Positions 1 to 10,555 of a stretch of 64,000 nucleotides of DNA are shown piece by piece. The number at the start of each line of letters is the position of its first letter. Position 1 is the stretch's first letter. Location of the stretch: the NCBI GenBank assembly GCA_029378245.1, contig JARKIF010000139.1, forward strand, positions 1 through 64,000, written 5' to 3'. The notes beneath the pieces are model-generated. The model made no database searches, had not been told where the DNA came from, and was given only the letters and a program-made list of their open reading frames with translations. Made by a program: the position numbers and the translations under genes. Source of the DNA: Roridomyces roridus. Its lineage: Eukaryota > Basidiomycota > Agaricomycetes > Agaricales > Mycenaceae.

Positions 1-1290
1 AATCCGCAAGATGGCATTCAATCCGGGCGGCTCGTTTATCGCCTTGCATTGTATGCCGGGTTTTTATTTTATTTTCCTTGCAGTGGGTGATTTTTGGTTA
101 GGCTGGGACCGTACCTTGCGAATATGGAACAATACGGGACGGTTTGAAATCGCACGGCTTGAGAACAGTTCACAAGTGGCGCGTTTGCTGGCTGGACGGC
201 GAGGATGCAGTATTGACTCTGCTCGAGAATGGTGTTCTGGGAAGTGGCTAAAGCGGCTGGTAAGTCTCTTGGTCGCGTCCAGACGCCTCTTACACTATGT
301 ACAGTCCTCAAACCGGTGGGAATGGGTCTACATCCTCGATACGGGAGAGAAGCGAGAAGATGGCAATATGGCGGTCTGCCTAGCGCATTCTCGGGATCAC
401 ATCGCCGTCGCGTTTCCACAAACGGGGGTCAAAGTGTGGGCTTGGTCCAAGGGTGCCCTCGTTTTCGATTCGTTGGAATGGCTGCTGACTATGCATAGGC
501 CGCTGGGTTGCCCAACGCTCCATCACGCGTACGCACGTAACGGCGCAAGTTCATTGATGGCGTGTGATGCTTGATTGGGGGACACGGGATGTGTGTGGTG
601 TGCGTCGCTTGCTCTTGTCTGTCAATCTGCTGATAACATTCGGGTCGTAGGTGGCATTGCGCAGTGCCAAATGGGACCATAAAGGCGTATGCATTTTTGC
701 AGTCGAGCATGTCAGTGGCGTTTCTTGGTGTTTGGATATCCATAGCTTAATTAGGCCTGATAGCACGGCGATTGACATCAACGCTACGGGCACGCATGCA
801 CTCGTCACCCAGCGGGGCGGCTCGGCGTGCCAGGTTGGTCTGGGGTCGTATGAAGATAACCGTGTCGGCAAATCGTACACAAACTCGGGCGTGCGAGAGT
901 TGGGTGCAGTCTTCGCTGGATCGACTGTGGTGTTCGGTGCGGTGCACGGCACCCTCCTGGCATGGAACGCCGACGCGGCGATCATATATGGCATGGAGCA
1001 CGCAGAAGGTGAGGTTTTCACAAGACTATCCGCGCGCCGACCAATGACCTTGTTAACTTAGGTGAGTGATCGAGGCCGTGAACGGTAAGCGACAGAAGCC
1101 CACAATCTTCGACTGATCCTCCAACACGGCCAGAGTTTGCGCTGGCACCGCACGGCGTGTGTGTGTGACGGTTCGCGGCAAGGTTCAATTGTGTTGGTTG
1201 CCGCAACCGGCTGTCAGGGTAAGTCGTTCGTTTTGTACTTGCTTGCGCGTCGAGCCTCATTCTGGCGAGTAGCACGCGGAAACGGCAAAG
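1..1290 (+). CDS. WD-repeat protein, 3' part (5' end outside window)
   Basis: The reading enters from the left edge and shows beta-propeller-like blade ends: DRTLRIW near position 110, TGVKVWAW near 425-450 and GTLLAWN near 950-970. The exons appear to be joined by short GT-AG introns (for example about 261-305 with donor GTAAGT, and about 450-490). The stretch LDINATGTHALV near 770-800 is typical of blade starts. The family is recognised from the spacing of the W/D blades, not from a full domain. The 3' end past about 1230 is unclear, because I cannot decide the last intron or the stop codon. The product is probably a scaffold-type WD protein of unknown partner. Confidence is limited by the missing 5' end and uncertain splicing. 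Confidence 0.5.
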
Positions 1291-1749
1291 GTCAGGTAGC
1301 TGCCCGTATTTTTTGAGTTATAAATGTTATTTCTTGAGTAAACAACACGCTTCGGGAAATTTAAGCGCCCGCCTGGATCTGCAGAAGCTCCCTGTTCCGC
1401 TGGCATGAGAATGGCTGCTTCTGGCGGCGATAAGTGTAAGCTTTCGCTGTGGGTAGCCTCGACCCGCGGATGCATGCCCAAGACAGTCTCGATTGTCCAG
1501 TCAGAACGAGCACACGACTGGCCGGAGGGGCGTTGGACGGTGATTCGTGGGCATGACGGCCGTTGAATTTGGAGAACTGTGTAGCACGAGAAAGTAACTT
1601 TGTCCGTCGCAGCATCCTTGACGACCGAAGGTTTTTTTGCAAAATTTTTCAAGGATTTCCTTTTGCCAGGTGCCTTGAAACGGAAATCTTTGGATTGTGT
1701 TGATCGACTCTGCGACCAACCCCTTCAGATTGTCGGCGGCAGCCATAAC

Positions 1750-2130
1750 CGTCGTTCGCTCTTGCCTGTACGTGCTCTGTCGCTCCCTCCGTCGCCGCAC
1801 CTCGTTTCTTACCCGCTCCATTCCCCGCATCGGCCCATTTTGCGACAGACTCTACTTCAGCTGACTTTACTCGAGGTTGATTTGAGTATCGACTTGCAAG
1901 ATTCGCGATTGTGCAGGCGACCAGTGTATCCAGCTTCCTGTGAGTTCTGTTCTACTGCTTGTCATGATAGAAATGCCACTGGCCACTCCCGTTCGTCGTT
2001 GTCGACACCGCCTCGAGGCTCTGCCTCTTTCTGCTGGTTACCACGCCAAAACCATCATTCCCCTCGTCTTGTTCTCTATTTCTCAATCTCGCCCTCGTCG
2101 TTCTTTTGCGACTTACACTGTGGCCACAGT
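1750..2130 (+). promoter_or_regulatory. Pyrimidine-rich upstream region of cdc42
   Basis: This stretch before the cdc42 start is strongly C/T-biased on the plus strand, with repeated CTCGT, CCTC and TTCT tracts. CT-rich blocks upstream of the start are common in promoters of constitutively expressed fungal genes. No clear TATA box is seen. The rest of 1291-2163 shows no convincing gene. The assignment rests on composition and position only. Confidence 0.35.
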
Positions 2131-2163
2131 CTCCTCAAGCCGTGCTAGACTCCTTTCGGCAGT

Positions 2164-2949
2164 ATGCAAACCATCAAGTGTGTGGTCGTCGGGGACGGTG
2201 CTGTTGGAAAGGTGCGTCACTGCTTGTCCTGCATGAAGCGCCGCCCTCATATCATTCCGTAATACCAGACCTGTCTCCTTATCTCGTATACCACCAACAA
2301 GTTCCCCAGCGAATATGTCCCGACCGTATGTCGCAACGACTCCCCCCTATGCACCCGTGCACCAACCAGGCTTTTCTAGGTGTTGACAACTATGCAGTGA
2401 CTGTGATGATTGGAGAGGATCCGTACACACTGGGGCTGTTCGATACTGCCGGTGAGTTCAGGCAGCGTCCTTACCCGTTCCGCAGCTTGACTTGTTTCAG
2501 GTCAGGAGGATTATGATCGCCTCCGCCCACTATCATACCCGCAGACCGATGTCTTTTTAGTCTGTTTCAGTGTAACGTCCCCCGCCTCGTTCGAAAACGT
2601 CAAGGAGAAGTGGTTCCCGGAAGTTCACCATCATTGCCCCGGCGTGCCGTGTCTCATTGTCGGGACGCAAATCGATCTGCGAGATGACTCTCAAGTGATA
2701 GAAAAGCTGGCCAGACAAAAACAGCGGCCGGTCACGAATGAGCAGGGCGAGAGGCTTGCACGGGAGCTGGGCGCTGTCAAGTACGTCGAGTGCTCGGCAC
2801 TGACGCAGAAGGGGTTGAAGAACGTTTTCGACGAGGTGCGTGCTTATCTCCATCTGTTATACATCTTGCTGAGATTGCTCCAGGCGATCGTCGCAGCCCT
2901 GGAGCCGCCAGTCGTCAAAGGCAAGGGAAGAAAGTGTCTCGTCCTTTAG
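2164..2949 (+). CDS. cdc42: Cdc42 Rho-family GTPase
   Basis: Membrane-anchored Rho GTPase controlling polarity, actin and hyphal growth. Exons are 2164-2211, 2269-2325, 2380-2451, 2501-2835 and 2884-2949, joined by GT-AG introns. Visible are the P-loop GDGAVGK, switch I SEYVPT, switch II DTAGQEDYDR, the TQIDLRDD base-binding motif, the [17 protein letters not shown] insert/base region typical of Cdc42, and the C-terminal prenylation box CLVL after KGKGRK. Length is about 190 residues, as in the family. Oddity: with the best acceptor (TAG at 2377-2379) exon 3 is one base short, so VFDNY of switch I is not in frame. An alternative acceptor at 2369 keeps the frame but inserts about three residues there. 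This is either a one-base assembly error or a real lesion. Confidence 0.95.
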
Positions 2950-3437
2950 AACTGGATGCTTTCAGATTCATCACACTTTTACGAAATACTTTTACGCCCT
3001 GCGACAGCCTATTACTTATCTGGTTCTGTCGTATATCCACTTCCCTTTATCTGCTTTCTCTAGTTAAATTCATATCTTCATGTCTCTGACCTATGCAAAG
3101 TCGACCATGGAACCAATTAATTTTGCGTCATCAAGTGGGCAATTTTCTTTTGGCACTTGACGTCTACGTGACGGAAAGGGTTGGTTGCAACGAGAGACAA
3201 TATGTATTCCTGTGCTACAAGGTCTAGCGTGTACAATCAGGAATTGCGAGGTAATTGTTCTAACCAACGCGTGGATAAGTTACAATAACCCAGAGAAAAC
3301 CGGTTGTGTAAGGAGAAGGGTAGGAACGGGGTAGGAACGGGGAGGCGGGGACTGAGGTAAAAGCGACGGGAACTCGGGGGATGAGGGTAGCGTAGCAATG
3401 GAACGGTGGGGGCGGAGGGGTGATATCCAAATCAAAT
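2950..3437. other. Convergent intergenic region, no gene seen
   Basis: This stretch lies between the 3' ends of cdc42 (plus) and the small secreted gene (minus). It is AT-rich near 2970-3110 and then purine-rich, with GGGGTAGGAACGG given twice in direct repeat near 3318-3340. I see no open frame with coding character. Confidence 0.5.
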
Positions 3438-3791
3438 CTATTTCTTGTAGTAGGGCCTGAACAAAGATGAGCGCGACAGTCAGTGATGTGTTTGCGCTGG
3501 AAGAGAGGCTGTTGAGGGCGTACTGGGACGGCTGGGGGGCTCCAGCTTCCGCTCGCTTATACCTGGGAGAGAGAAGCGTGTTAGTGGATGTGTGGTATAC
3601 ACGTGTGGAGGGACATACACATAGGAGGGCGCGGCAGGAGCGCGGACCGTGGGGGTCTCGCTACGCTTCATCTTGAACTGCTTGAGCGCCTTCTTCACCA
3701 GAGCACCATCGTTGGGGGTGACTGGGGAGGCAATGGCGAAAGCGAAGAGCAGGACGGTGAAATAGACCACGAGGGAACGGAGGCCAATCAT
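3438..3791 (-). CDS. Small secreted protein, candidate Kex2-processed peptide precursor
   Basis: Exons (minus) are 3619-3791, 3524-3562 and 3438-3456, with introns donor GTATGT and GTACGC and acceptors CTCCCAG and GTTCAG. The product is about 76 residues. Residues 1-21 form a clear signal peptide (MIGLRSLVVYFTVLLFAFAI, cut near AS-P). The mature part has dibasic sites: MKR near residue 43, YKR near 60 and a terminal KK. Between them lie two short segments, each proline-rich and each ending in aromatic residues (SYVY before KR, PYY before KK); the second starts AEAG, like dipeptides trimmed by Ste13-type enzymes. I know no named family. The splicing is inferred from splice sites and the clean stop. 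A TATA-like box lies about 70 bp upstream. Confidence 0.65.
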
Positions 3792-3860
3792 GGTGGTCTG
3801 AACGAGCTTTTTCCTGGGTGGCACGGAAAGAAAAAGTTGAACAAAGAGATGCCAGGGCGT

Positions 3861-3868
3861 TTTATATA
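3861..3868 (-). promoter_or_regulatory. TATA box of the small secreted gene
   Basis: On the minus strand this reads TATATAAA, about 70 bp upstream of the ATG at 3791. The position suits a TATA box with a short leader. Confidence 0.5.
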
Positions 3869-4458
3869 TTAAGGGCCATCTGTCCCTCTCGGTGCTGTAC
3901 TTCGGGAAGGGTCGGTCGGCCGGTCTTGGCCGGACGGGCGAAATAGACCCTAAACATAGTCCATGTCGGTGAACATTTGGAACGTGTAGGTGAAAATTAC
4001 CCGGAGTAATCGCAGGGCGGATTAAGGCCGTCAGAACAAGGACATCGGGTATCTGACAAAATCTGGTGGCTTCGATGCAACGTCGACATGACGGCGCTGC
4101 GAGAGCGGGGCCATCAGGCAAGCCGAGCGATAACAAGTTGATAGCGACGGTATTTAAGAATTGGGTGATTCCTTTGCAAGAGAACCGGACTCTTGAGGCG
4201 GAAGGTCTGGCCCAGGAGCCATTTGATGGCCCAGAAGAACCCATGAGAAGTCGAAGAACGGTTAGCGGTGCTCCATTGAGGAGATTTGCAAGAAATTTGC
4301 GACATTTGAGCGGCGCGCCAGGGCGGTGTTCGAGTGCGGCACCAGACGGCCAGTAGACAGGCTGACAAGATGCAACGGTAAATTTCCGGTGGAGGTTCGG
4401 TGCCAAGGAGGTCGAAATCACACGTGCAAACACTGCTCGTGTCTTCAAGCCACCAAAA

Positions 4459-5701
4459 ATGTCGCGCCCTCAGGATGATCGCAACCAAGAGGCCACAGTC
4501 TATCTTGCGAGTGCTCTACAAAATGCTCTTCCTTCTGCAACGCTCAACTCCTCCCAGGGCAATCTCGATGAACGGTGTACAGACGCGCTCGTTTGGGAGC
4601 TGATGCTGCAAGCCGGTCCTGTAGGTGCGTTGTCTCCGCCCTCTGTCCGCGTCGCCACCGCCTCAAAATACACCAACAGTCAACGTACATCTCCCAAAGG
4701 ACCGTATTTCAATGGCCCATCAAGGGTACGGCTTTTGCGAGTTCTTGACTGAAGAGGACGCAGAATATGCTTGTAAGATTATGAACCAAATCAAGCTATG
4801 GGGCAAGCCCATTCGGGTTAACAAGGCGCGTTTCGACGCAACACAGTCGCTCAATCTCCTTCACTGACTTTTTCTGTCCAGGCGTCTTCTGATAAGAAAC
4901 AACTCGATGTCGGCGCCAACCTGTTCATCGGTAATCTCGATGAGAATGTCGACGAGAGACTGCTGTATGACACCTTCAGTGCGTTTGGTATGATGGCAAC
5001 GACTGCCAAGGTCTGTCATTTGTTGCAAGCCGACTTCTTGTACCTGACTCTCGTAGATCGCCCGTGACCCAGCAGGCGGCACCTCAAAAGGCTACGGTTT
5101 CGTGTCCTACACCGATTTTGACGCGTCCGACGCTGCTATTGAAGCCATGAACGGCTCTTTCCTCATGAACAAAGCTATCACCGTCCAATACGCGTTCAAA
5201 AAGGACGGCAAAGGAGAACGCCACGGTACAGCTGCCGAGCGTCTCCTTACCGCCCAAGCCCGCAAGAATAACGCATTACCTGTTGCCGCTCGGCCTCCAC
5301 CTGCTCCTCTCGCTTTTGGTGTTACACCTACTCCGGCTTACACGTATCAAGGCCAGTTTGCCGGTGTTCTGGCTCAACCCCCACCGCCGCCGCCCGGCTT
5401 TGGACTGAATCAAACAACGATACTTCCCCCGATTCAGATGGGTGGCATGGCACCTCCACCACCACCACCTATGATGATGTCCGGCATGCCTGGTATGCCC
5501 GGAATGCCTGGTATGCCCGGAATGCCTGGTATGCCCGGAATGCCTGGTATGCCCGGAATGCCTGGTATGCCGCCCCCGCCTGGTATGCCCCAGGCCATGC
5601 AGATGTACCCTGGCTACGCCCCTCCAACACCTCCTCCTGGCTTTGGTGCCCCGTTCCCTGGACAGATGGTCCCACCGCCTCCTCAGCCACAGCAATACTG
5701 A
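4459..5701 (+). CDS. SF3B4: Splicing factor 3b subunit 4 (SF3B4/Hsh49-type)
   Basis: U2 snRNP SF3b subunit that contacts pre-mRNA near the branch site. Exons are 4459-4506, 4558-4624, 4680-4825, 4882-5010 and 5057-5701. RRM1 runs from [15 protein letters not shown] through [16 protein letters not shown] to [12 protein letters not shown]2 runs from [13 protein letters not shown] through [21 protein letters not shown] to [14 protein letters not shown] Pro/Gly/Met-rich tail follows. Lengths and order match the family. Introns 1 (4507-4557) and 3 (4826-4881) must start with GC (GCGAGT and GCGCGT) to keep the conserved frame; the other two are GT-AG. The gene is divergent from the small secreted gene, sharing about 670 bp of upstream DNA. 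Confidence 0.93.
5489..5560 (+). repeat. Four 18-bp tandem repeats coding MPG units
   Basis: The unit CCTGGTATGCCCGGAATG occurs four times without change and is followed by a partial unit. Each copy codes two Met-Pro-Gly triplets in the SF3B4 tail. The identity at the DNA level implies recent slippage and likely length variation between strains. Confidence 0.9.
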
Positions 5702-6690
5702 TAGGCACGGTTGCTTTGCATTTGGCAGGATGCATGTATTCCCTTTGGTGTACCATATGATGTTGGTCTGTATGAATCGCGCGTCATACTCCGTCTCTTC
5801 CACTGCCACGGCCTCAATGCCATGAGAAGACAGTGTCTTATCACCGCGAAAGGTACTACTGCACGTTGGAATGCCGCCGAGTCTGGATCCGACCAGGCCG
5901 CGGAGGCTTGTGCGTCCCGGCGAAACACGTTCCTACTGCGCCCCGTCTTACCGCCCTCAAGAGTGCGTTTCTCGAAGAAAGATCACTTTCGCGCAGCCGT
6001 CATTTTAAGAGTACCATCTTTCTTACCCTTTTTGGGAATCGTCGTTCAGTGGACGCCACTATCGACACTCGCCTTTACCTGTTTGAATCAGCACCGGGGT
6101 CATAACGAACACCCGAGGTGACTGGCAGTGCGAAGATCGAATATGTCCGTTCCGCTCTCTGAGCGCATACTTGTGCTTCACGGAGATTCGTCGACAGTAG
6201 AGCGGATGTCGGTGGTTCCAGTAGGTTGGCGAAAAATCCGCATAGATCTTACATGATTAAATGAAGATGATAGCGGATTAGACTACCGGAAATTATGCTG
6301 CTCAGTTCACGGCAGCGCGGAGCAGAGTCCCACGACGGAACTTTCGCCCGTTCGGCCGCTTGTGCCTGTGCGACTAGAGCGCAAATAAATTCGACGGCTC
6401 CGCGAGGAAGTGGAGCGCCCGAGACAGATAATCTCAGATTTTTACTTCCTGCCCTTTGCCGGATACAATTGAGAAAGATAGGTGGGCCACTGAAGTCATT
6501 GTGCGCGCTGTCAAAGCCTTGGAAAAGATGGAATAATTCCCTGTATCCACTAGTTCTCCGCCTCTGTCGTTTTCTGATTTTTTGGTTCGCGAAATTCCAT
6601 TGAGCATCTTTCCGACAACTTCCCGAGTCGTACCTTCCCGATTTGGACTCTGGCGTCGTTGTTGGTGTCTGTTGCTCTGTAAACGCGTCC
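5702..6690. other. Intergenic, no gene supported
   Basis: Between SF3B4 and EMC4. Open frames of about 90-136 codons exist, but none has family features, splice support or codon bias like the neighbours. The last 150 bp is T/C-rich, as expected for the EMC4 promoter. Confidence 0.45.
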
Positions 6691-7407
6691 ATGTCCAAGA
6701 ACTTGGAGTATTCTTCCCTCGAGTCTTCCTCCAAGTACGCGAATTCCAACCACCTCACGAATGCCATTGACATACTCTCAGATGGAGGAATCTCCCTCCA
6801 CCACCGGGCTTTGCCAAATCTGCATCAGTAACTCGTCCCATTCCATGTAAAAGTCGCGCAAACCTGACCTCCTCCTCCAACAGTCCAAAACCACGACCAA
6901 GAAATCAGCCCCTCCGCCCTCATCCTACGACCAGCTCAAGGAGAAGCGTGCATTTGACTTTGCCACCGCGCCAGCAAAGTCGCTGCCCATGCAAGCGTTC
7001 ATGCTGTACATGTCGGGCGGCGGCGTGCAGATCTTCAGCATGGGCATTGTAGTCATGCTTCTGCTCTCGCCGTTCAAGAATCTGGCTGGTATCAATGAAG
7101 GTGCGGTGCGTCCAGTCACCTTGTATCACTCAGTCAATAAAATGTCGGCAAGCTTTCGTACCATTCGCACCCTCGACGGCAAAGGACCCAAAAGCGTTCA
7201 CGACTCTCCTTGGGCAGAAATTGTTGTATGTCGCGTGCAATGCGCTGACGCTCGCCGTTGGACTGTGGAAATGCCGGTCTATGGGACTTTTACCAATGGG
7301 CACGGGTGACTGGCTGGCTTTTGAGACGAGAGGGATAGTGAGTATCCACCCTTTCCTACTCCGCCTCTTCTAAATGTCCCTAGGCTCCCGAGATATCATT
7401 ATTTTGA
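6691..7407 (+). CDS. EMC4: ER membrane protein complex subunit 4
   Basis: Subunit of the EMC insertase that places transmembrane segments into the ER membrane. Exons are 6691-6734, 6782-6827, 6884-7100, 7153-7337 and 7384-7407, all GT-AG. The N-terminus carries NLPPPPGFAKSAS. The core has AFDFATAPAKSLPMQAFMLY, then MSGGGVQIFSMGIVVMLLLS as the first membrane segment. A second hydrophobic segment, LLYVACNALTLAVGLWKCRS, is followed by MGLLPMGTGDWLAF, the conserved EMC4 C-terminal motif. The ending is APEISLF. The first in-frame ATG is used. About 172 residues, normal for the family. Confidence 0.9.
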
Positions 7408-7857
7408 CTGTATTTTATGCGACATAATAGAGCTTCACTCTGGACGATTCAAGCAGCAACACAAGTCATACAACACAGTGGCATTGAGTGGATACAACAT
7501 ATATAATACTTTACTCTTGACGACTTTTTTCATGGACCTGCGAAGGAATGAGCATCGCAGCGAGAGCGAGAGCAAAACACACACCATCGTCAACACCTCC
7601 CGCGAGTTACAAATCACTGTTCAAAACACGAAGAAACGGAGGGGAGGACGACACCTTGCCTCCACGACCGCATCTGCATGACCAGGCGAGACAAGTCCGC
7701 TTGCACCATCCACTCCTTCGAGGCCGAGCCCCGCGTCTGCACCACCCTCCTGCCCTCGCTCTCCCCCGTCCGACTCCACTGCGAACCCGCCACTACCTCC
7801 TCCCCCACTCGAAGAGCCCCAGCGTGATGGGGCTCCATTACGGAGCCAGCAATACCG
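7408..7857. other. Convergent intergenic region, no gene seen
   Basis: Between the 3' ends of EMC4 and eRF1. Open frames here are the opposite strand of the eRF1 3' end or lack coding character. Confidence 0.5.
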
Positions 7858-9418
7858 TCAAACACCAGGCTCTTCGTCGCTGTCGTAGAATTCGTCCTCT
7901 TCGTCCACGCTGCCCAGGTTGGTGAAATCAACCTTGTACCGGAGCAAGCCGCCAATCCCACCAAAGCCCTTGACGAACTGCGCACCCTCTTGCGAACGGT
8001 TCGTCACAAACTCGAGATTGGCACCAAAGTCCTTGTACTTTTCGGCGAACCACTCGAGGAGCGACTGCGGCTCGGCACCCTGCTCCATCTCAAGTCCCGT
8101 GGACTTGTCTAGGAACTTCTCGCGATCCTTCTCCTGTTCTTTGTTGGAGTGGACGATGATCTCCTCTGGAAGAGTGTCAAAGGAGGAATATGACTGGGAG
8201 TGAGAACTTACCGCCTGCAGCATTGCGGAGAGTGTAGCGCGTGATGTCGAGGTTCTCCCAAACGATGAGAGTCTCGATCGCGCCGAGGTCGAGCGCCTTG
8301 AGCGTGTCGTCGATACCGAAGCAGTAGCGGCCAGTATCTTGACTGATCTCGTCAAAGTATTTTTGAATAAGCTTCTTCTCTTGGACGAATTTGACGTTGG
8401 CGAGCGATTCGGCGGCGAGTTCGATTGCCTAGATGAATTAAGGACAAATTCAAGATGCTGAACTGCACGACTAACCTGGTTAAACCCGTTCTCTCCTCCG
8501 TAACTCACATCGACAACCTTGATGACCTTGGCTACAAGACGCTGGTCGAACATATCACTCTGACTGAGCTCGGTCTTGAAGTCGGCGCTGCCGGCGAGAA
8601 CGAGGCCAGTCACGTTGACCTTGTCGTTGGTGATAAAGTGCTGCACGGCGTGCTCGGCAACCTTGCGCACGTAATTGTGGCGCTTTTCGTCACGCAGACG
8701 CGAGAAACGGAGGGCAGACTGCCCACCACGACCGTGCTTCTTGGGGAGGTCGACGGTGAACTTGTGAATCACGTCGCGCGTGTTGCCAGCGAGGGTCCCG
8801 AAGAGGGTCCCGTTTCCGTCCATCACGATGAAACCAAAGCGGGAGTCGGATTCGAGGAGTTCAGAAAGGGCCTCGGTGTGAAATTTGTTGTCGCAGAGGT
8901 ACAGGGACCTGGAAGAGGTGAATATCTTCTTGAGTCGGCATTTGTAGGGACATACGTGTTAATCGGCTTGTGCGGCTCAAAGTCGAACGAGACTTTTTTC
9001 TCCTTGCCTTCGTCCGTGAGGATGGTACCGACGAAGAGGACGAGGCCGTTCGGTGGGACTCGATTGTACAATTTCAGGCGCTGCTGGGTACTGGTGATGG
9101 CAGCCAGCACAGACAGACGATTGACTCGGGACTTGATGTTGGACGCTGTCCCGTATTCCTGCGTCAACATGGCCGACGCACGAGAAATTTGATCCTAGCG
9201 ATCGTCGTTGTGAGCTACGATGAAGCGACCTGGTCGTGAAACTCACTTTGGGGGGTAGGATGAGACTGATCATGGAAGTGCCCGCCCTGGATGAAGATGA
9301 GCATCGGGGCACACGAGGAATGACGAGCTCCTCACCCTCTGGCAGAGTCAAGACTTTTGATTAGTTTCTTGACCTTCCACATCTGAATGTTCTGCTCAGC
9401 AGCATCGGGCTGGCTCAT
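7858..9418 (-). CDS. SUP45: Eukaryotic peptide chain release factor 1 (eRF1)
   Basis: Cytosolic factor that reads stop codons and triggers peptide release. Exons (minus) are 9336-9418, 9247-9286, 8956-9192, 8476-8908, 8212-8428 and 7858-8165. N-domain stop-codon motifs are present: NIKS in [15 protein letters not shown] and YLCDNKF. The M-domain has the catalytic [13 protein letters not shown] (GGQ), and the C-domain, which binds eRF3, runs to [16 protein letters not shown] and the acidic end [15 protein letters not shown]. The start [20 protein letters not shown] matches the family N-terminus. All introns are GT-AG and in phase. Divergent from POP7, with only 94 bp between start codons. Confidence 0.96.
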
Positions 9419-9512
9419 GGCTGTAGGATCGGCTCTGCAAGCCTCGGGGATGGGAGATGAAGAAAAGACGATCGTGTTTGCCTCGGTTTTTATATTTCTC
9501 TCTTGCCCAACC
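9419..9512. promoter_or_regulatory. Bidirectional promoter of eRF1 and POP7
   Basis: Only 94 bp separate the ATG of eRF1 (minus) from the ATG of POP7 (plus), so one short region must serve both. It contains a T/C-rich stretch, CCTCGGTTTTTATATTTCTC, near 9480-9500. Confidence 0.6.
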
Positions 9513-10245
9513 ATGAAACGTAAGCTCGACGACGCCCCCGATGACAATAAACGGCTTCGAGTCGACGGAGCGTCTCGGGCTGTCCCAGTGACTACAAAAT
9601 TTGACTCGGTTCCGGTGCCCAACTCGGAGCCACAGCGACCTAGGGGTCGCATCAACAAACTCGCTCCCGTCCGTCCGTTTCCAACTGTACCAAGATCCGT
9701 TTCAGCCACTGGTCCTCGATCGGCGCACAAGGAGGGCAAAAATCTCATATGCATCACCCGCAAGACGCCTCTCAATGACTACCTCAGGCGCTGTAAAAAC
9801 CTCATTATTAAGGATGGGTAAATCGCCAGTGTTCTTGGCTTCGTCCTTCATCTAAGAAAAATATAGGTACAAGACACTTCACCTCAGTGCCATGGGCGCT
9901 GCTATTCCCCATCTTCTCCAGCTCGCTGTCGGGCTTCCTCCCATCCTGCCATTTGCCGCCGATGAGATACATTCAGACATGACGACCGGAACGATGGAGG
10001 TCCAAGACGAGATATTGCCCGAGGATGAGGATGAAGATATCACATACAGGACTCGGGGAAAGTCGACTCTGCTTATCGTCATCAAGATCGGAGATGGCGA
10101 ATTCGAGGGAGACACGACCGGGCCTGCTAAGCGCGGCCCTGGGTTATCCAAACAAAAGCCCCCCGTTGGCAAACCGCCAAAACCTGGGCCTTCGGGGAGC
10201 AGGATTGTTGTCGCTGAGCCGGATCAGGAGGATATGGAAATCTAG
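9513..10245 (+). CDS. POP7: Ribonuclease P/MRP subunit POP7 (Rpp20-like, Alba domain)
   Basis: Protein subunit of RNase P and RNase MRP, which process pre-tRNA 5' ends and pre-rRNA. Exons are 9513-9817 and 9867-10245, with a GT-AG intron. After a basic N-terminus of about 80 residues (MKRKLDDAPDDNKRLRVD) comes the Alba fold: NLICITRKTPLNDYLRRCKN, then LIIKDGYKTLHLSAMGAAIP and HLLQLAVGLPPILPF. An acidic linker and TRGKSTLLIVIKIG close the fold. The tail is Pro/Lys-rich. The motif ITRKTP...K...AMGAAI is diagnostic for Rpp20/POP7. About 227 residues, longer than yeast Pop7 because of both tails. Confidence 0.82.
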
Positions 10246-10555
10246 TTCAGTGTTTTTTCTCCCTTGCAAGCAGGTTTACCAACTACAAAATAGACTCAAC
10301 TTCCTACGCCACTTTCACGTTTATAATACCAAGTTTTCTTGTGGTCTGGCCCTTTCTCTGGCAATTGATTGGGGTTTCAATACCCTTTTCCACGACTGTG
10401 CGAAACCCGGCCCACCATCAAAACACCCAAGCCAAGCTTGAGCAATCCTTGTCTTCTTTGTGGTCCGTTAAGCTCGTCATTGAATGTCTTTCCCACCGTC
10501 GTCTACACACTTTTAAAGCCGCCCCTCATGTGTGCTTCTCCATTTCCCCAACACC
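10246..10555. promoter_or_regulatory. Promoter region of the TauD-like gene
   Basis: 310 bp between POP7 and the next start codon. It ends in a C/T-rich block (CGCCCCTCATGTGTGCTTCTC, with CACTTTTAAAGCC upstream) just before the ATG. No other feature is seen. Confidence 0.35.

Noticed and set aside
3480..4448. 322-codon minus-strand frame as one gene
   Set aside because: Only its downstream part from 3791 has coding character and a signal peptide; the upstream half overlaps the promoter and contains no family features.
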